A stretch of 9,025 bases of DNA from Phycisphaerales bacterium (GCA_029212425.1 JARGNC010000106.1:1-9025), one strand, 5' to 3'; counted from the stretch's first letter, positions 1 to 5,086 are shown. Notes: generated from the letters alone by a model not told the origin. Program-made: numbers and translations.

Positions 1-207
1 GAACTCATCCGGGGTGACACCGTCCGGCAAGTGCTCTCGTATGTGCAGTACGACGCGAGTGATCTGGCAAGAGCACTCGAACGCGAATGCGAGCAAGGCG
101 TCCGCGCCAAGTCATTGACCGTGTCCGAAGCACGCACCATGCGTCGTTTCTACGAGTCTGGGTTGGAGGGGTACACCTACCTCGATCCCGATATTGAACT
201 GACCTGA
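1..207 (+). CDS. speA: Biosynthetic arginine decarboxylase, C-terminal fragment (68 residues)
   Basis: The frame is open from the first base of the window to a TGA at 205-207, so the gene begins upstream and only its last 68 residues are visible. They include GDTVRQVLSYVQYD and end GLEGYTYLDPDIELT. The first is the signature of the C-terminal helical region of biosynthetic (SpeA-type) arginine decarboxylase, where the family reads GDTVxEVLxYVQY; a terminal GYTYL is also typical. SpeA is a PLP- and Mg-dependent cytoplasmic enzyme that decarboxylates arginine to agmatine. The catalytic domains are outside the window, so activity cannot be judged. The next gene, 35 bases downstream on the same strand, encodes agmatinase, the next step in the pathway, which supports the call. 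I see no terminator in the gap, so the two are probably co-transcribed. Confidence 0.88.
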   Translation, partial: ELIRGDTVRQVLSYVQYDASDLARALERECEQGVRAKSLTVSEARTMRRFYESGLEGYTYLDPDIELT

Positions 208-242
208 ACAGGTGTTCAATACCGAAACTGAAGGAATCCAAG

Positions 243-1103
243 TTGTCAAACTTCCTCGATATCCCTGTAGAGTTCAGTCATCCAGAGACTTCGTCTGTGC
301 ACATTATCCCTGTGCCGTACGACATGACCTCGACCTATCGCAAGGGGGCTGATCGCGGTCCTCAAGCAATCATTGATGCGTCGGCGCAGGTTGAATGGTT
401 CGACATCCCAACGCGGAGTGAGCCGCACCTCAAAGGCATTCACACGCAAGAAGCGGTCGCGTGTTCTGAGCCCGACCCGATCCATCTAGCGCCGATGGTT
501 CGTGACCGCGTCGCGGCGGTGCTTGATGCGGGCAAACTCCCTGTGGTGCTTGGTGGGGAGCATTCCGTATCGATCGGAGCGTTTGAAGCTGCGGCACAGA
601 AGTTTCCCGGCAGTCTCACCATCGTCCAGATCGACGCGCATGGCGATACCCGAGAGTCCTACCACGGCTCAACACACAACCACGCATGCGTCATGGCGCG
701 TGCCCGCGACCTCGCGCCGATCGTGCAGATCGGTATCCGAGCGATCGACAAGGTCGAAATGGACGCGATGGAGCCGAGCAGGACCTTCTTTGCTCATGAC
801 ATCCTCGATGCACCAGATGGCGGCTGGATGGACGGTGTGACCGACCTGCTCACTGATCATATTTACCTCACCATTGATCTGGATGGACTGGATCCTTCCA
901 TCCTCCCATCTACAGGGACCCCAGAACCTGGGGGGCTGGACTGGCGGACCATCAACACGCTGATCCGCAAAATCGCTGAGAACTCAAAGATTGTGGGCTT
1001 GGATGTGGTCGAACTGTGCCCGACGGACCATCACGCGAGCGATTTCATCGCCGCCAAACTGGTGCTCAGAGCGATCGCGGAGTGTCAATCCGCTCATCTG
1101 TAG
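243..1103 (+). CDS. speB: Agmatinase (ureohydrolase family)
   Basis: This 286-residue protein belongs to the arginase/agmatinase family, which hydrolyses agmatine to putrescine and urea at a binuclear Mn centre in the cytoplasm. All metal-ligand motifs are present: GGEH (His107), DAHGD (Asp131, His133, Asp135) and DLDGLDPS (Asp212, Asp214). The segment RESYHGSTHNHACV (137-150) contains the substrate-loop histidines, and GLDVVELCP (252-260) is the usual C-terminal family motif. Length is normal for the family. The start is a TTG at 243-245, chosen because AAGGA at 231-235 sits 7 bases upstream and the protein then begins just before the conserved N-terminal strand. Arginase or another guanidino-hydrolase is possible in principle. 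The neighbouring speA gene makes agmatinase the better call. The pair gives the arginine to agmatine to putrescine route. Confidence 0.9.
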   Translation: MSNFLDIPVEFSHPETSSVHIIPVPYDMTSTYRKGADRGPQAIIDASAQVEWFDIPTRSEPHLKGIHTQEAVACSEPDPIHLAPMVRDRVAAVLDAGKLPVVLGGEHSVSIGAFEAAAQKFPGSLTIVQIDAHGDTRESYHGSTHNHACVMARARDLAPIVQIGIRAIDKVEMDAMEPSRTFFAHDILDAPDGGWMDGVTDLLTDHIYLTIDLDGLDPSILPSTGTPEPGGLDWRTINTLIRKIAENSKIVGLDVVELCPTDHHASDFIAAKLVLRAIAECQSAHL

Positions 1104-1140
1104 GACAGGATGGCATCGATGCAGGATTCGAAATGGGGCG

Positions 1141-1174
1141 TAAAAACAACAAATCCCCGTCAAAAACGGGGATT
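1141..1174 (-). terminator. Intrinsic terminator of tRNA-Arg
   Basis: A perfect 9-bp stem (AATCCCCGT at 1152-1160 with ACGGGGATT at 1166-1174) encloses a 5-base loop. Read on the minus strand it is followed by a T-rich run, TGTTGTTTTTA, at 1151-1141. It lies 6 bases past the 3' end of the minus-strand tRNA-Arg. On the plus strand the stem is followed by GTGAAG, without T residues, so it should not work efficiently for speB. Confidence 0.8.
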
Positions 1175-1180
1175 GTGAAG

Positions 1181-1254
1181 CACGCGCGGAAGGATTCGAA
1201 CCCTCAACCTCCTGATCCGTAGTCAGGTGCTCTATCCAGTTGAGCTACGCACGC
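1181..1254 (-). tRNA. tRNA-Arg (anticodon ACG)
   Basis: The minus strand folds into a full 74-base cloverleaf. The acceptor stem is GCGTGCG/CGCGCGT, with a G-U at 1-72 and a U-G at 4-69. The D arm is GCTC/GAGC, the anticodon arm CCTGA-CTACGGA-TCAGG, the variable loop AGGTT, and the T arm GAGGG-TTCGAAT-CCTTC. The loop places ACG at 34-36, so this is the tRNA-Arg whose A34 is normally deaminated to inosine by TadA to read CGU, CGC and CGA. The discriminator base is G at 1181. The next bases are CTT, so CCA is not encoded and must be added enzymatically. The gene stands alone and converges on speB. Confidence 0.95.
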
Positions 1255-1285
1255 ATGCTCGCCTTGAGTGATCTTGGCGAGGGGT

Positions 1286-1314
1286 ACGGTAAGCCCATAT
1301 TCGGGGTTTGGCAA
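1286..1314 (-). promoter_or_regulatory. Probable sigma-70 promoter of tRNA-Arg
   Basis: On the minus strand a -35 box TTGCCA (1314-1309) and a -10 box TACCGT (1291-1286) are separated by 17 bases, about 31 bases before the tRNA. The -10 box is followed directly by ACCCC, a GC-rich discriminator like those of stringently controlled stable-RNA promoters. The string TACCGTACCCC closely matches TACAGTACCCC at the tRNA-Glu promoter at 2709-2719, which strengthens both calls. The -10 box taken alone is weak (3 of 6 to consensus). Confidence 0.55.
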
Positions 1315-1333
1315 GTTGAATTGTGGTTCTTGC

Positions 1334-1362
1334 TTGATTTCTTTTGCTTGATGGTGAACAAT
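1334..1362 (+). promoter_or_regulatory. Possible promoter of rpsT
   Basis: TTGATT (1334-1339) and AACAAT (1357-1362) have an ideal 17-base spacing, and each matches the sigma-70 consensus at 4 of 6 positions. Transcription would begin near 1369, placing the leader stem-loop at the extreme 5' end of the mRNA. The 9-mer TTGCTTGAT occurs twice here (1330-1338 and 1345-1353), overlapping and following the -35 box. Both boxes are imperfect, so this is a tentative assignment. It would be divergent from the tRNA-Arg promoter. Confidence 0.35.
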
Positions 1363-1368
1363 ATCGAC

Positions 1369-1390
1369 CCAGCGTGGGGTTCCCCGCTGG
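1369..1390 (+). promoter_or_regulatory. Stem-loop in the rpsT 5' leader
   Basis: CCAGC (1369-1373) pairs with GCTGG (1386-1390), and the GGGG/CCCC inside can extend the stem past a small bulge. The result is a compact GC-rich hairpin 40 bases before the rpsT start codon. It lacks a T tract, so it is not a terminator. S20 is known to repress its own translation in Escherichia coli. That this hairpin does the same job here is only an inference from its position; stabilising the mRNA 5' end is an equally good explanation. Confidence 0.45.
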
Positions 1391-1430
1391 TTGGACTATC
1401 AAGGCAACATTGCCGAAGGATGAAGACTGT

Positions 1431-1691
1431 ATGGCTCACTCGAACTCTGCAAAGAAGCGTATCCGTCAGAACATGAAACGCCGTGCCCTCAACCGCTGGC
1501 GTATGCGCAACATGCGTGTTGCGATCAAAGCTTTTGATGACAGTCTCTCCAATGGCGGAGACGCGGTCGCTGCATACCGCAAAGCCGCTTCGACTGTGGA
1601 CCGCACCGCTCAGAAGGGTGTCATCCATCGCAACCAAGCAGCGCGTCGCAAGAGCCGCATGAACAAGCGTCTCAAAGCACACGCAGGCTAA
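1431..1691 (+). CDS. rpsT: Small ribosomal subunit protein S20 (bS20)
   Basis: This 86-residue, very basic protein binds 16S rRNA early in assembly of the 30S subunit. It begins MAHSNSAKKRIRQNMKRR, the classic bS20 N terminus. It also has the conserved C-terminal half: DRTAQKGVIHRNQAARRKSR (57-76) followed by MNKRLKAH. Length is normal for the family (about 85-90). The ATG at 1431 is preferred over the in-frame TTG at 1344 because it gives the canonical N terminus and has GAAGGA at 1415-1420, about 10 bases upstream. The gene is monocistronic: a leader hairpin lies before it and a strong terminator 31 bases after it. NRWR at 21-24 is the type of variant I associate with planctomycete S20, but that is recollection rather than proof. 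Confidence 0.96.
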   Translation: MAHSNSAKKRIRQNMKRRALNRWRMRNMRVAIKAFDDSLSNGGDAVAAYRKAASTVDRTAQKGVIHRNQAARRKSRMNKRLKAHAG

Positions 1692-1722
1692 TCTGCCTTG
1701 TGTACATTTTGAATCATCAGAT

Positions 1723-1747
1723 GCCCGACCGTGCTGGTCGGGTTTTT
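1723..1747 (+). terminator. Intrinsic terminator of rpsT
   Basis: CCCGACC (1724-1730) and GGTCGGG (1736-1742) form a perfect 7-bp GC-rich stem around a 5-base loop. An outer G-T pair is possible at 1723/1743. Five T residues follow at 1743-1747. It lies 31 bases after the rpsT stop codon and 58 bases before the next gene, which therefore needs its own promoter. Confidence 0.9.
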
Positions 1748-1804
1748 CTATGCTTATGATCAGTCCCCTTACACGAATCGTTTGACCAGATCCTGCTCTC
1801 ACCA

Positions 1805-2620
1805 ATGTCCCCATCGAAGCATACAACCGAGTCGATGCTCCCGAATCAATCTGGAGTACCTCAGCGACCGATGCTGGCGCGTGACAGTTATTTTGCGTTG
1901 TCGATGCGACCGTTGCATATGCTGGTTTTCTTGCTCCCCATTATCCTGTTGTATGAACTCGGATCATTGGGGGTCTTCGGGCCTGTCAAGGATTCGCTCG
2001 AAGCGCATCGGATGCTTGTGCGATTCTTCGACCTCTTCGGTGTGGTGGGTCTACATCTTCCGGCATTGGCATTGGTGACGATGCTCGTGATGCAGCACAT
2101 TTTGAGCCGCGATCCGGTTCGATTTTCCGTGTCAGTCTGGCTGAAGATGATCACAGAGTCCGCGTTTTTGACCGGTCCGCTGATTGTGATGGTGATGGTG
2201 CTCAAGCCGATCGGTGCCGGCGAGCTTGTGATGCAAGCAGTTGACAGCATCCCAGAACAATCCCAAGCGAGCCAGTTCATGCTCGCGCTGGGCGCGGGAT
2301 TGTACGAGGAGATGCTCTTTCGTCTTGTGCTGATTACGATGATCCACTTTCTCATTGCTGATGTGTTCGGATTCAGCGAAACCAAGGCGTTCTTTATCGC
2401 GATACTGCTTTCTTCAGTCGCGTTTGCGTGGTATCACGATCAGATTTTCATGCTCGACGGATCGCTCAACTTCAGGATGGCATTCTTCTACTTCCTCGCA
2501 GGGATGTATTTCGGAATCCTGTTCTTGATGCGAGGTCTTGGAATCGCAGTGGGGGTGCATCTTTTTTATGATCTTTTGGTGCTGGTGATCATCCCATCCT
2601 TTGATAGTCAAACGGGTTGA
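1805..2620 (+). CDS. CPBP-family intramembrane metalloprotease
   Basis: The 271-residue hydrophobic protein carries the three catalytic motifs of the CPBP (CAAX protease and bacteriocin-processing, Abi/Rce1-like) family. These are EExxxR at Glu168-Glu169-Arg173 (YEEMLFR), FxxxH at Phe207-His211 (FAWYH), and HxxxD at His252-Asp256 (HLFYD). Hydrophobic stretches near 38-56, 81-98, 119-133, 158-187, 195-210, 225-241 and 245-264 suggest six to eight membrane segments. Members cleave membrane-embedded substrates; the substrate here is unknown. The start is uncertain. The ATG at 1805 has no clear ribosome binding site, and in-frame ATGs at 1835 and 1871 also precede the first membrane segment. The gene sits alone between the rpsT terminator and tRNA-Glu. 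TATGAT at 1755-1760 could be its -10 box, but no -35 partner is visible. No bacteriocin gene is nearby, so an immunity or processing role has no support. Confidence 0.85.
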   Translation: MSPSKHTTESMLPNQSGVPQRPMLARDSYFALSMRPLHMLVFLLPIILLYELGSLGVFGPVKDSLEAHRMLVRFFDLFGVVGLHLPALALVTMLVMQHILSRDPVRFSVSVWLKMITESAFLTGPLIVMVMVLKPIGAGELVMQAVDSIPEQSQASQFMLALGAGLYEEMLFRLVLITMIHFLIADVFGFSETKAFFIAILLSSVAFAWYHDQIFMLDGSLNFRMAFFYFLAGMYFGILFLMRGLGIAVGVHLFYDLLVLVIIPSFDSQTG

Positions 2621-2653
2621 ATCGCATATTCGTGCGTTGATCTGCATGCGATT
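2620..2653. repeat. 8-bp inverted repeat after the CPBP gene
   Basis: AATCGCAT (2620-2627) and ATGCGATT (2646-2653) are perfect inverted copies separated by 18 bases, and the first overlaps the last base of the stop codon. No T tract follows, so it is not a standard terminator. It could be a 3'-end stabilising hairpin or chance. Beyond it there is nothing I recognise before the tRNA-Glu promoter. Confidence 0.4.
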
Positions 2654-2686
2654 GAGCGCAGGGTGTCAATTCCCTCGGCGGATGAC

Positions 2687-2714
2687 TTGACGGGGGATAA
2701 ATAGGGAATACAGT
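2687..2714 (+). promoter_or_regulatory. Sigma-70 promoter of tRNA-Glu
   Basis: A -35 box TTGACG (2687-2692, 5 of 6 to consensus) and a -10 box TACAGT (2709-2714, 4 of 6) are 16 bases apart. Transcription should start near 2721, about 9 bases before the tRNA. The -10 box is followed by ACCCCC, a GC-rich discriminator typical of promoters repressed during the stringent response. An inverted repeat ATTCCCT (2669-2675) / AGGGAAT (2703-2709) brackets the core, which may be chance. Confidence 0.7.
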
Positions 2715-2729
2715 ACCCCCTGTCCGATC

Positions 2730-2804
2730 GGCCCCATCGTCTAGCCTGGTCCAGGACACCAGGTTTTCATCCTGGTAACGCGGGTTCAAATCCCGCTGGG
2801 GTCA
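2730..2804 (+). tRNA. tRNA-Glu (anticodon TTC)
   Basis: A full 75-base cloverleaf is visible. The acceptor stem is GGCCCCA/TGGGGTC (one G-U at 2-71), the anticodon arm is CCAGG-TTTTCAT-CCTGG, and the T arm is GCGGG-TTCAAAT-CCCGC. TTC falls at 34-36, giving tRNA-Glu for GAA and GAG codons. The ATCGTCTAG string at the start of the D arm is characteristic of bacterial tRNA-Glu. The discriminator is A at 2804, followed by TTC, so CCA is not encoded. No clear intrinsic terminator follows it. Confidence 0.96.
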
Positions 2805-2924
2805 TTCTTTCCGCTTGAGATTTGATTCTCGCGATACTGGAGAGATGCTTGAGAACGCTGAACCGTTGGTTCTACATGACTTGAGCACTCCCATCAATCC
2901 AAATCACAACGATCAGTTCTCAAA

Positions 2925-2950
2925 GTGATGCTTGCAATGTGATGCTTGCA
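2925..2950. repeat. Tandem direct repeat of GTGATGCTTGCA
   Basis: The 12-mer GTGATGCTTGCA occurs at 2925-2936 and again at 2939-2950, a 14-base period, followed by a partial TTGCA at 2951-2955. It lies about 130 bases before the sigma-28-like promoter. Two copies at this spacing could be regulator half-sites, but no known operator is recognised. Confidence 0.6.
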
Positions 2951-3042
2951 TTGCATGGTCCGATCACCTTTGCACATTTTGACGGAATTCATCGGATTCG
3001 GCAGATAACGCAGGAGTCCTCCGAGTCATGTGTTATTTGGAC

Positions 3043-3060
3043 CAGGGTATTTATGCCCTG
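3043..3060. repeat. Short stem-loop upstream of the Hpt gene
   Basis: CAGGGTA (3043-3049) pairs with TGCCCTG (3054-3060), one T-G wobble among 7 pairs, around a 4-base loop TTTA. No T tract follows. It lies 24 bases before the sigma-28-like promoter, so it would not be in a transcript starting there. It may be an upstream operator-like palindrome, or it may be meaningless. Confidence 0.4.
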
Positions 3061-3083
3061 CGTCTAGATTCCATTGCTTGTAC

Positions 3084-3111
3084 TAAACAGCATTCTGTAG
3101 CCCGCCGATAC
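3084..3111 (+). promoter_or_regulatory. Sigma-28 (FliA/SigD-type) promoter candidate
   Basis: TAAA (3084-3087), a 16-base spacer and GCCGATAC (3104-3111) match the flagellar sigma-factor consensus TAAA-N15-GCCGATAA at 4 of 4 and 7 of 8 positions, with a spacer one base longer than typical. Transcription would begin near 3118, directly ahead of the strong ribosome site GGAGG at 3121-3125 and the Hpt start at 3134. The fit of promoter, start point and ribosome site is what makes this convincing. It would place the Hpt and diguanylate cyclase genes in the motility regulon. Confidence 0.6.
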
Positions 3112-3133
3112 TCGTTCTCTGGAGGTGCTATAG

Positions 3134-3469
3134 ATGCCCAAGCTTGACCAGTCTCATTTCTCGCTCGATGTGAACAACGCAGATGATCTCGAACTGATCG
3201 AGATGTTCCTCGGTGAACTCCCGAATCGGATCGATTCGCTCCATGAGAGCGTGAAAACAAATGATTTTTCGCAGTTGAATCGGCTCGCGCATCAGCTCAA
3301 AGGAGCGGCGCCGAGCTTTGGTTTTGATCCGATCGGATCCGCTGCTGCGGATCTAGAAGAACGGATTAAAACGAGCAACATCGAGATGCTCCAGATGGAT
3401 CACATCCGTACCGAGTTCGATGCGTTGGTGTCCGAGTGCAGCGCGTATCTGAAATATATTGATTCCTGA
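3134..3469 (+). CDS. Stand-alone histidine phosphotransfer (Hpt) domain protein
   Basis: This 111-residue protein is a single Hpt domain, a four-helix bundle that passes phosphate between receiver domains in multistep phosphorelays. The phosphohistidine motif is HQLKG at His53-Gly57, preceded by NRLA and followed by AAPSFGF with Gly63, as in the HxLKGxxxxxG family pattern. There is no membrane segment and no second domain, so it should be a cytosolic shuttle. The start at 3134 is well supported by GGAGG at 3121-3125, 8 bases upstream. The REC-GGDEF gene follows 45 bases later on the same strand with no terminator between, so the two are very likely co-transcribed and partners. No histidine kinase is in the window, so the phosphate donor is unknown. 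A sigma-28-like promoter lies directly upstream. Confidence 0.88.
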   Translation: MPKLDQSHFSLDVNNADDLELIEMFLGELPNRIDSLHESVKTNDFSQLNRLAHQLKGAAPSFGFDPIGSAAADLEERIKTSNIEMLQMDHIRTEFDALVSECSAYLKYIDS

Positions 3470-3514
3470 ATCACGATGAACTGAATCCACCTCTTTAGGG
3501 ATGATGATCCGGAT

Positions 3515-4468
3515 ATGACCAGCACGCAACAATCTCAGTTTGACCAAACACCGGTCGTCTTGCTTGTAGACGACTCGGAGTTTGTGCATCGGTTATTGAA
3601 TGCGCGGCTGAAAACCGAGTCCATCTCAATTGTCAGCGCGGTCAATGGTGAAGAAGGACTTAAACTTGCCAAAGAGCAACTCCCAGCATTGATCTTGCTT
3701 GATCTGGAAATGCCTGTCATGGACGGATTCGAAACTCTCCGCCAGTTGATGGAAGATCCAGCAACACGCAATATTCCAGTCATCGTGCTCTCTGGTCAGG
3801 ACACCACACAAGACAAGGTGACCGCATTCGATCTGGGCGCAAGCGACTTTGTGTCCAAGCCTTTCGAGCTCACCGAGCTTCGCGCACGGCTCCGCAGCGC
3901 ATTGCGGATTTCGACCCTCTTGCGGATGCTCGAACAGCGTGCACAGATTGATGGTCTTACAGGTCTCTACAACCGATCGCACTTTGATATGCGATGGAAA
4001 GAGGTTTACGAAAGCAGCATCCGTCACGGCAAGAGCCTCTCGCTGGTCATGATTGATATTGACAACTTCAAATCGGTCAATGACACCTTCGGACACCCTG
4101 CTGGAGATGCGGTGATTTCTGGTATGTCCAACCTGCTGCACACACACCTTCGAGCAAGCGATATCGCTTGCCGATACGGCGGTGAAGAGTTCGCCCTCAT
4201 CTTGCCTGATACCACCCCAGAGGATGCAAAGGGGCTTTGCGAACGGATCCGTATCGCATGCGAGGAGATCTGTTGGCCTCGACATCCTGAGCGTAAGATT
4301 ACCATCTCGATGGGGATCTCAGGGTGCGTCGAAGGTCCGACGCTCCAATCCATGGAATGGATCGAGCATGTCGATGCCAACCTCTACCAAGCGAAAGAGC
4401 GTGGCCGAAATCGGATTGTGTGTGATCAAACCAAAGGGCAGCTTGTCAAGCTCCCGAAAGCAGGCTGA
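3515..4468 (+). CDS. Response regulator diguanylate cyclase (REC-GGDEF)
   Basis: This 317-residue cytosolic protein joins an N-terminal receiver domain (about 13-130) to a GGDEF domain (about 140-305), which makes c-di-GMP from two GTP. The receiver has the acidic pair Asp19-Asp20, the phosphoacceptor Asp63 (LLDLEMP), the switch residue Ser93 and Lys115 (SKP). The GGDEF domain has the entry motif DGLTGLYNR (146-154), DIDNFKSVND (181-190) and an intact GGEEF active site at 222-226. An RxxD inhibitory site is present (Arg213-Asp216) at the standard distance of 5 residues before it. It should be an active, product-inhibited cyclase of the PleD/WspR type. The ATG at 3515 has only a distant AGGG (3497-3500), so translation may depend on coupling to the upstream Hpt gene. 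The paired Hpt protein suggests phosphorylation through a relay. Confidence 0.93.
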   Translation: MTSTQQSQFDQTPVVLLVDDSEFVHRLLNARLKTESISIVSAVNGEEGLKLAKEQLPALILLDLEMPVMDGFETLRQLMEDPATRNIPVIVLSGQDTTQDKVTAFDLGASDFVSKPFELTELRARLRSALRISTLLRMLEQRAQIDGLTGLYNRSHFDMRWKEVYESSIRHGKSLSLVMIDIDNFKSVNDTFGHPAGDAVISGMSNLLHTHLRASDIACRYGGEEFALILPDTTPEDAKGLCERIRIACEEICWPRHPERKITISMGISGCVEGPTLQSMEWIEHVDANLYQAKERGRNRIVCDQTKGQLVKLPKAG

Positions 4469-4478
4469 ACTCAAAGCG

Positions 4479-4487
4479 TGCTATCAT
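4479..4487 (+). promoter_or_regulatory. Extended -10 promoter of the SlyX-like gene
   Basis: TGCTATCAT is an extended -10 element (TG, one base, TATCAT at 4482-4487), with no recognisable -35 box. The ATG at 4495 follows after 7 bases, exactly where transcription should begin. There is no Shine-Dalgarno sequence. The mRNA may therefore be leaderless. Confidence 0.5.
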
Positions 4488-4494
4488 CTTGGGT

Positions 4495-4767
4495 ATGACC
4501 CAGGAGCCACACAAACAGCCTAATAAACAGACCGATCAGAATCGGCTCGAGAATCTCGAAGAATCCATCGGATTTCTCGAGGTTGATAACGGACGAGCAC
4601 GGGAGCAGTTTGATGAACTTAGCAAAGCGGTTCACGAGTTGAGCACGCGGATGCAGCGGCTCGAATCGCGTTTGGTGGACCTGAACAGTCGACTAGAGTC
4701 ATCGGATCCAGGATTGGTTGCTCCGCCGCACAGTGCAGGTCCCGATATCTCGCGCGATCCGTTGTAG
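4495..4767 (+). CDS. SlyX-like small coiled-coil protein
   Basis: The 90-residue acidic protein is mostly one predicted coiled coil (about 17-70), with heptad-spaced Leu, Ile and Phe in RLENLEESIGFLEVDN and again in LSTRMQRLESRLVDLNSRLE. It ends in a proline-containing tail with PPH at 77-79. This layout, together with RLE-LE near the N terminus, resembles the SlyX family, which is about 70-80 residues long and ends in PPHY. SlyX has no established biochemical function. Any parallel coiled-coil protein could look similar, so the assignment is moderate. I start it at ATG 4495 rather than TTG 4489 because the extended -10 element puts the transcript start at or next to that ATG. It follows the diguanylate cyclase by 26 bases but probably has its own promoter. 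Confidence 0.6.
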   Translation: MTQEPHKQPNKQTDQNRLENLEESIGFLEVDNGRAREQFDELSKAVHELSTRMQRLESRLVDLNSRLESSDPGLVAPPHSAGPDISRDPL

Positions 4768-4777
4768 ATCTCCTGCG

Positions 4778-4783
4778 TATACT
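4778..4783 (+). promoter_or_regulatory. -10 box directly before the lipoprotein gene
   Basis: TATACT (5 of 6 to the -10 consensus) lies 6 bases before the ATG at 4790. No -35 box is clear (CGATCC at the right distance), and no ribosome binding site lies between. Transcription would begin at or next to the start codon, as for the preceding gene. Confidence 0.4.
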
Positions 4784-4789
4784 CCTTCG

Positions 4790-5086
4790 ATGGACACTAA
4801 ACCGATCAATCGTGCTTTACGAGCTACGCGTACAGCGACGCTCTTTGTGTGTGGCGTTGCGTTGCTTGTCACCATGACAGGCTGCCAAGATCTTCAAAAA
4901 CGGCGTGTCGAGCTCAAACAGTCCAGCGGTGCGGATCCGGATCTTGAAGAGCGTTTCGGGCTCACAGACGACGCTCAGGATCCAAGCGAGCGAGATCGGG
5001 AGTTGGGGTATGGTCGATGGCGGGAGAAGCCTGAGACTGCTGGGACCAGTTCTCCGACCGATCCAGCGCGTCGGAAGCCCTTCTGA
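4790..5086 (+). CDS. Small predicted lipoprotein of unknown function
   Basis: The 98-residue protein starts with a positively charged segment (Lys4, Arg8, Arg11, Arg14), a hydrophobic core at 16-29 and a lipobox MTGC ending at Cys32. This indicates lipid attachment after signal peptidase II cleavage. The mature part, 67 residues, is hydrophilic, rich in Asp, Glu, Arg and Pro, and has no motif I recognise. It looks mostly unstructured, with a possible short motif ERFGLTDD near 54-61. The in-frame extension upstream to 4718 overlaps the SlyX-like gene and would bury the signal peptide, so ATG 4790 is preferred. The gene lies 22 bases after the SlyX-like gene and 65 bases before yggS. It could be a lineage-specific envelope protein. 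Confidence 0.7.
   Translation: MDTKPINRALRATRTATLFVCGVALLVTMTGCQDLQKRRVELKQSSGADPDLEERFGLTDDAQDPSERDRELGYGRWREKPETAGTSSPTDPARRKPF

Larger units (their letters stand above)
2805..3083. other. Gene-free stretch with short repeats and inverted repeats
   Basis: No coding sequence here has a believable start, ribosome site and composition. Two nested inverted repeats could fold together: TTGAGAAC (2849-2856) with GTTCTCAA (2916-2923), both perfect, enclosing a small hairpin GAACC-GTT-GGTTC (2860-2872). The octamer GATGCTTG occurs three times (2844, 2927 and 2941). A second sigma-70-like box, TTGACG at 2979-2984, has only a poor -10 partner (GATAAC at 3004-3009, 19-base spacer). It could be an additional promoter for the downstream genes. 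Whether any of this is a small RNA cannot be told from one sequence. Confidence 0.35.

Noticed and set aside
1071..1078. GCGATCGC, the cyanobacterial HIP1 octamer
   Set aside because: I noticed only one copy, and HIP1-rich genomes would show several in 9 kb. The GATC excess does not take this form.
1805..2620. CPBP protein as a bacteriocin immunity or abortive-infection system
   Set aside because: The neighbours are rpsT and tRNA-Glu. No peptide, transporter or defence gene is nearby, and most CPBP proteins have other or unknown roles.
2925..2955. Sigma-54 promoter suggested by repeated TTGCA
   Set aside because: The required GG of the -24 element is absent at the right distance from TTGCA in every copy.
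3028..3148. Possible 39-codon ORF starting at ATG 3028 and overlapping the Hpt start
   Set aside because: It has no ribosome binding site, covers the sigma-28-like promoter and the Hpt ribosome site, and its product has no recognisable feature.
3501..3518. Five-codon ATGATG... mini-ORF whose TGA overlaps the cyclase ATG, suggesting a coupling leader peptide
   Set aside because: The only ribosome-site-like bases (AGGG, 3497-3500) touch its ATG with no spacing, so it should not be translated.
3626..4285. Long antisense open frame (219 codons) opposite the diguanylate cyclase
   Set aside because: It is a mirror of a strongly supported gene, with no start signals and no recognisable domain. Similar shadows at 7472-8047 and 8121-8729 were dropped for the same reason.
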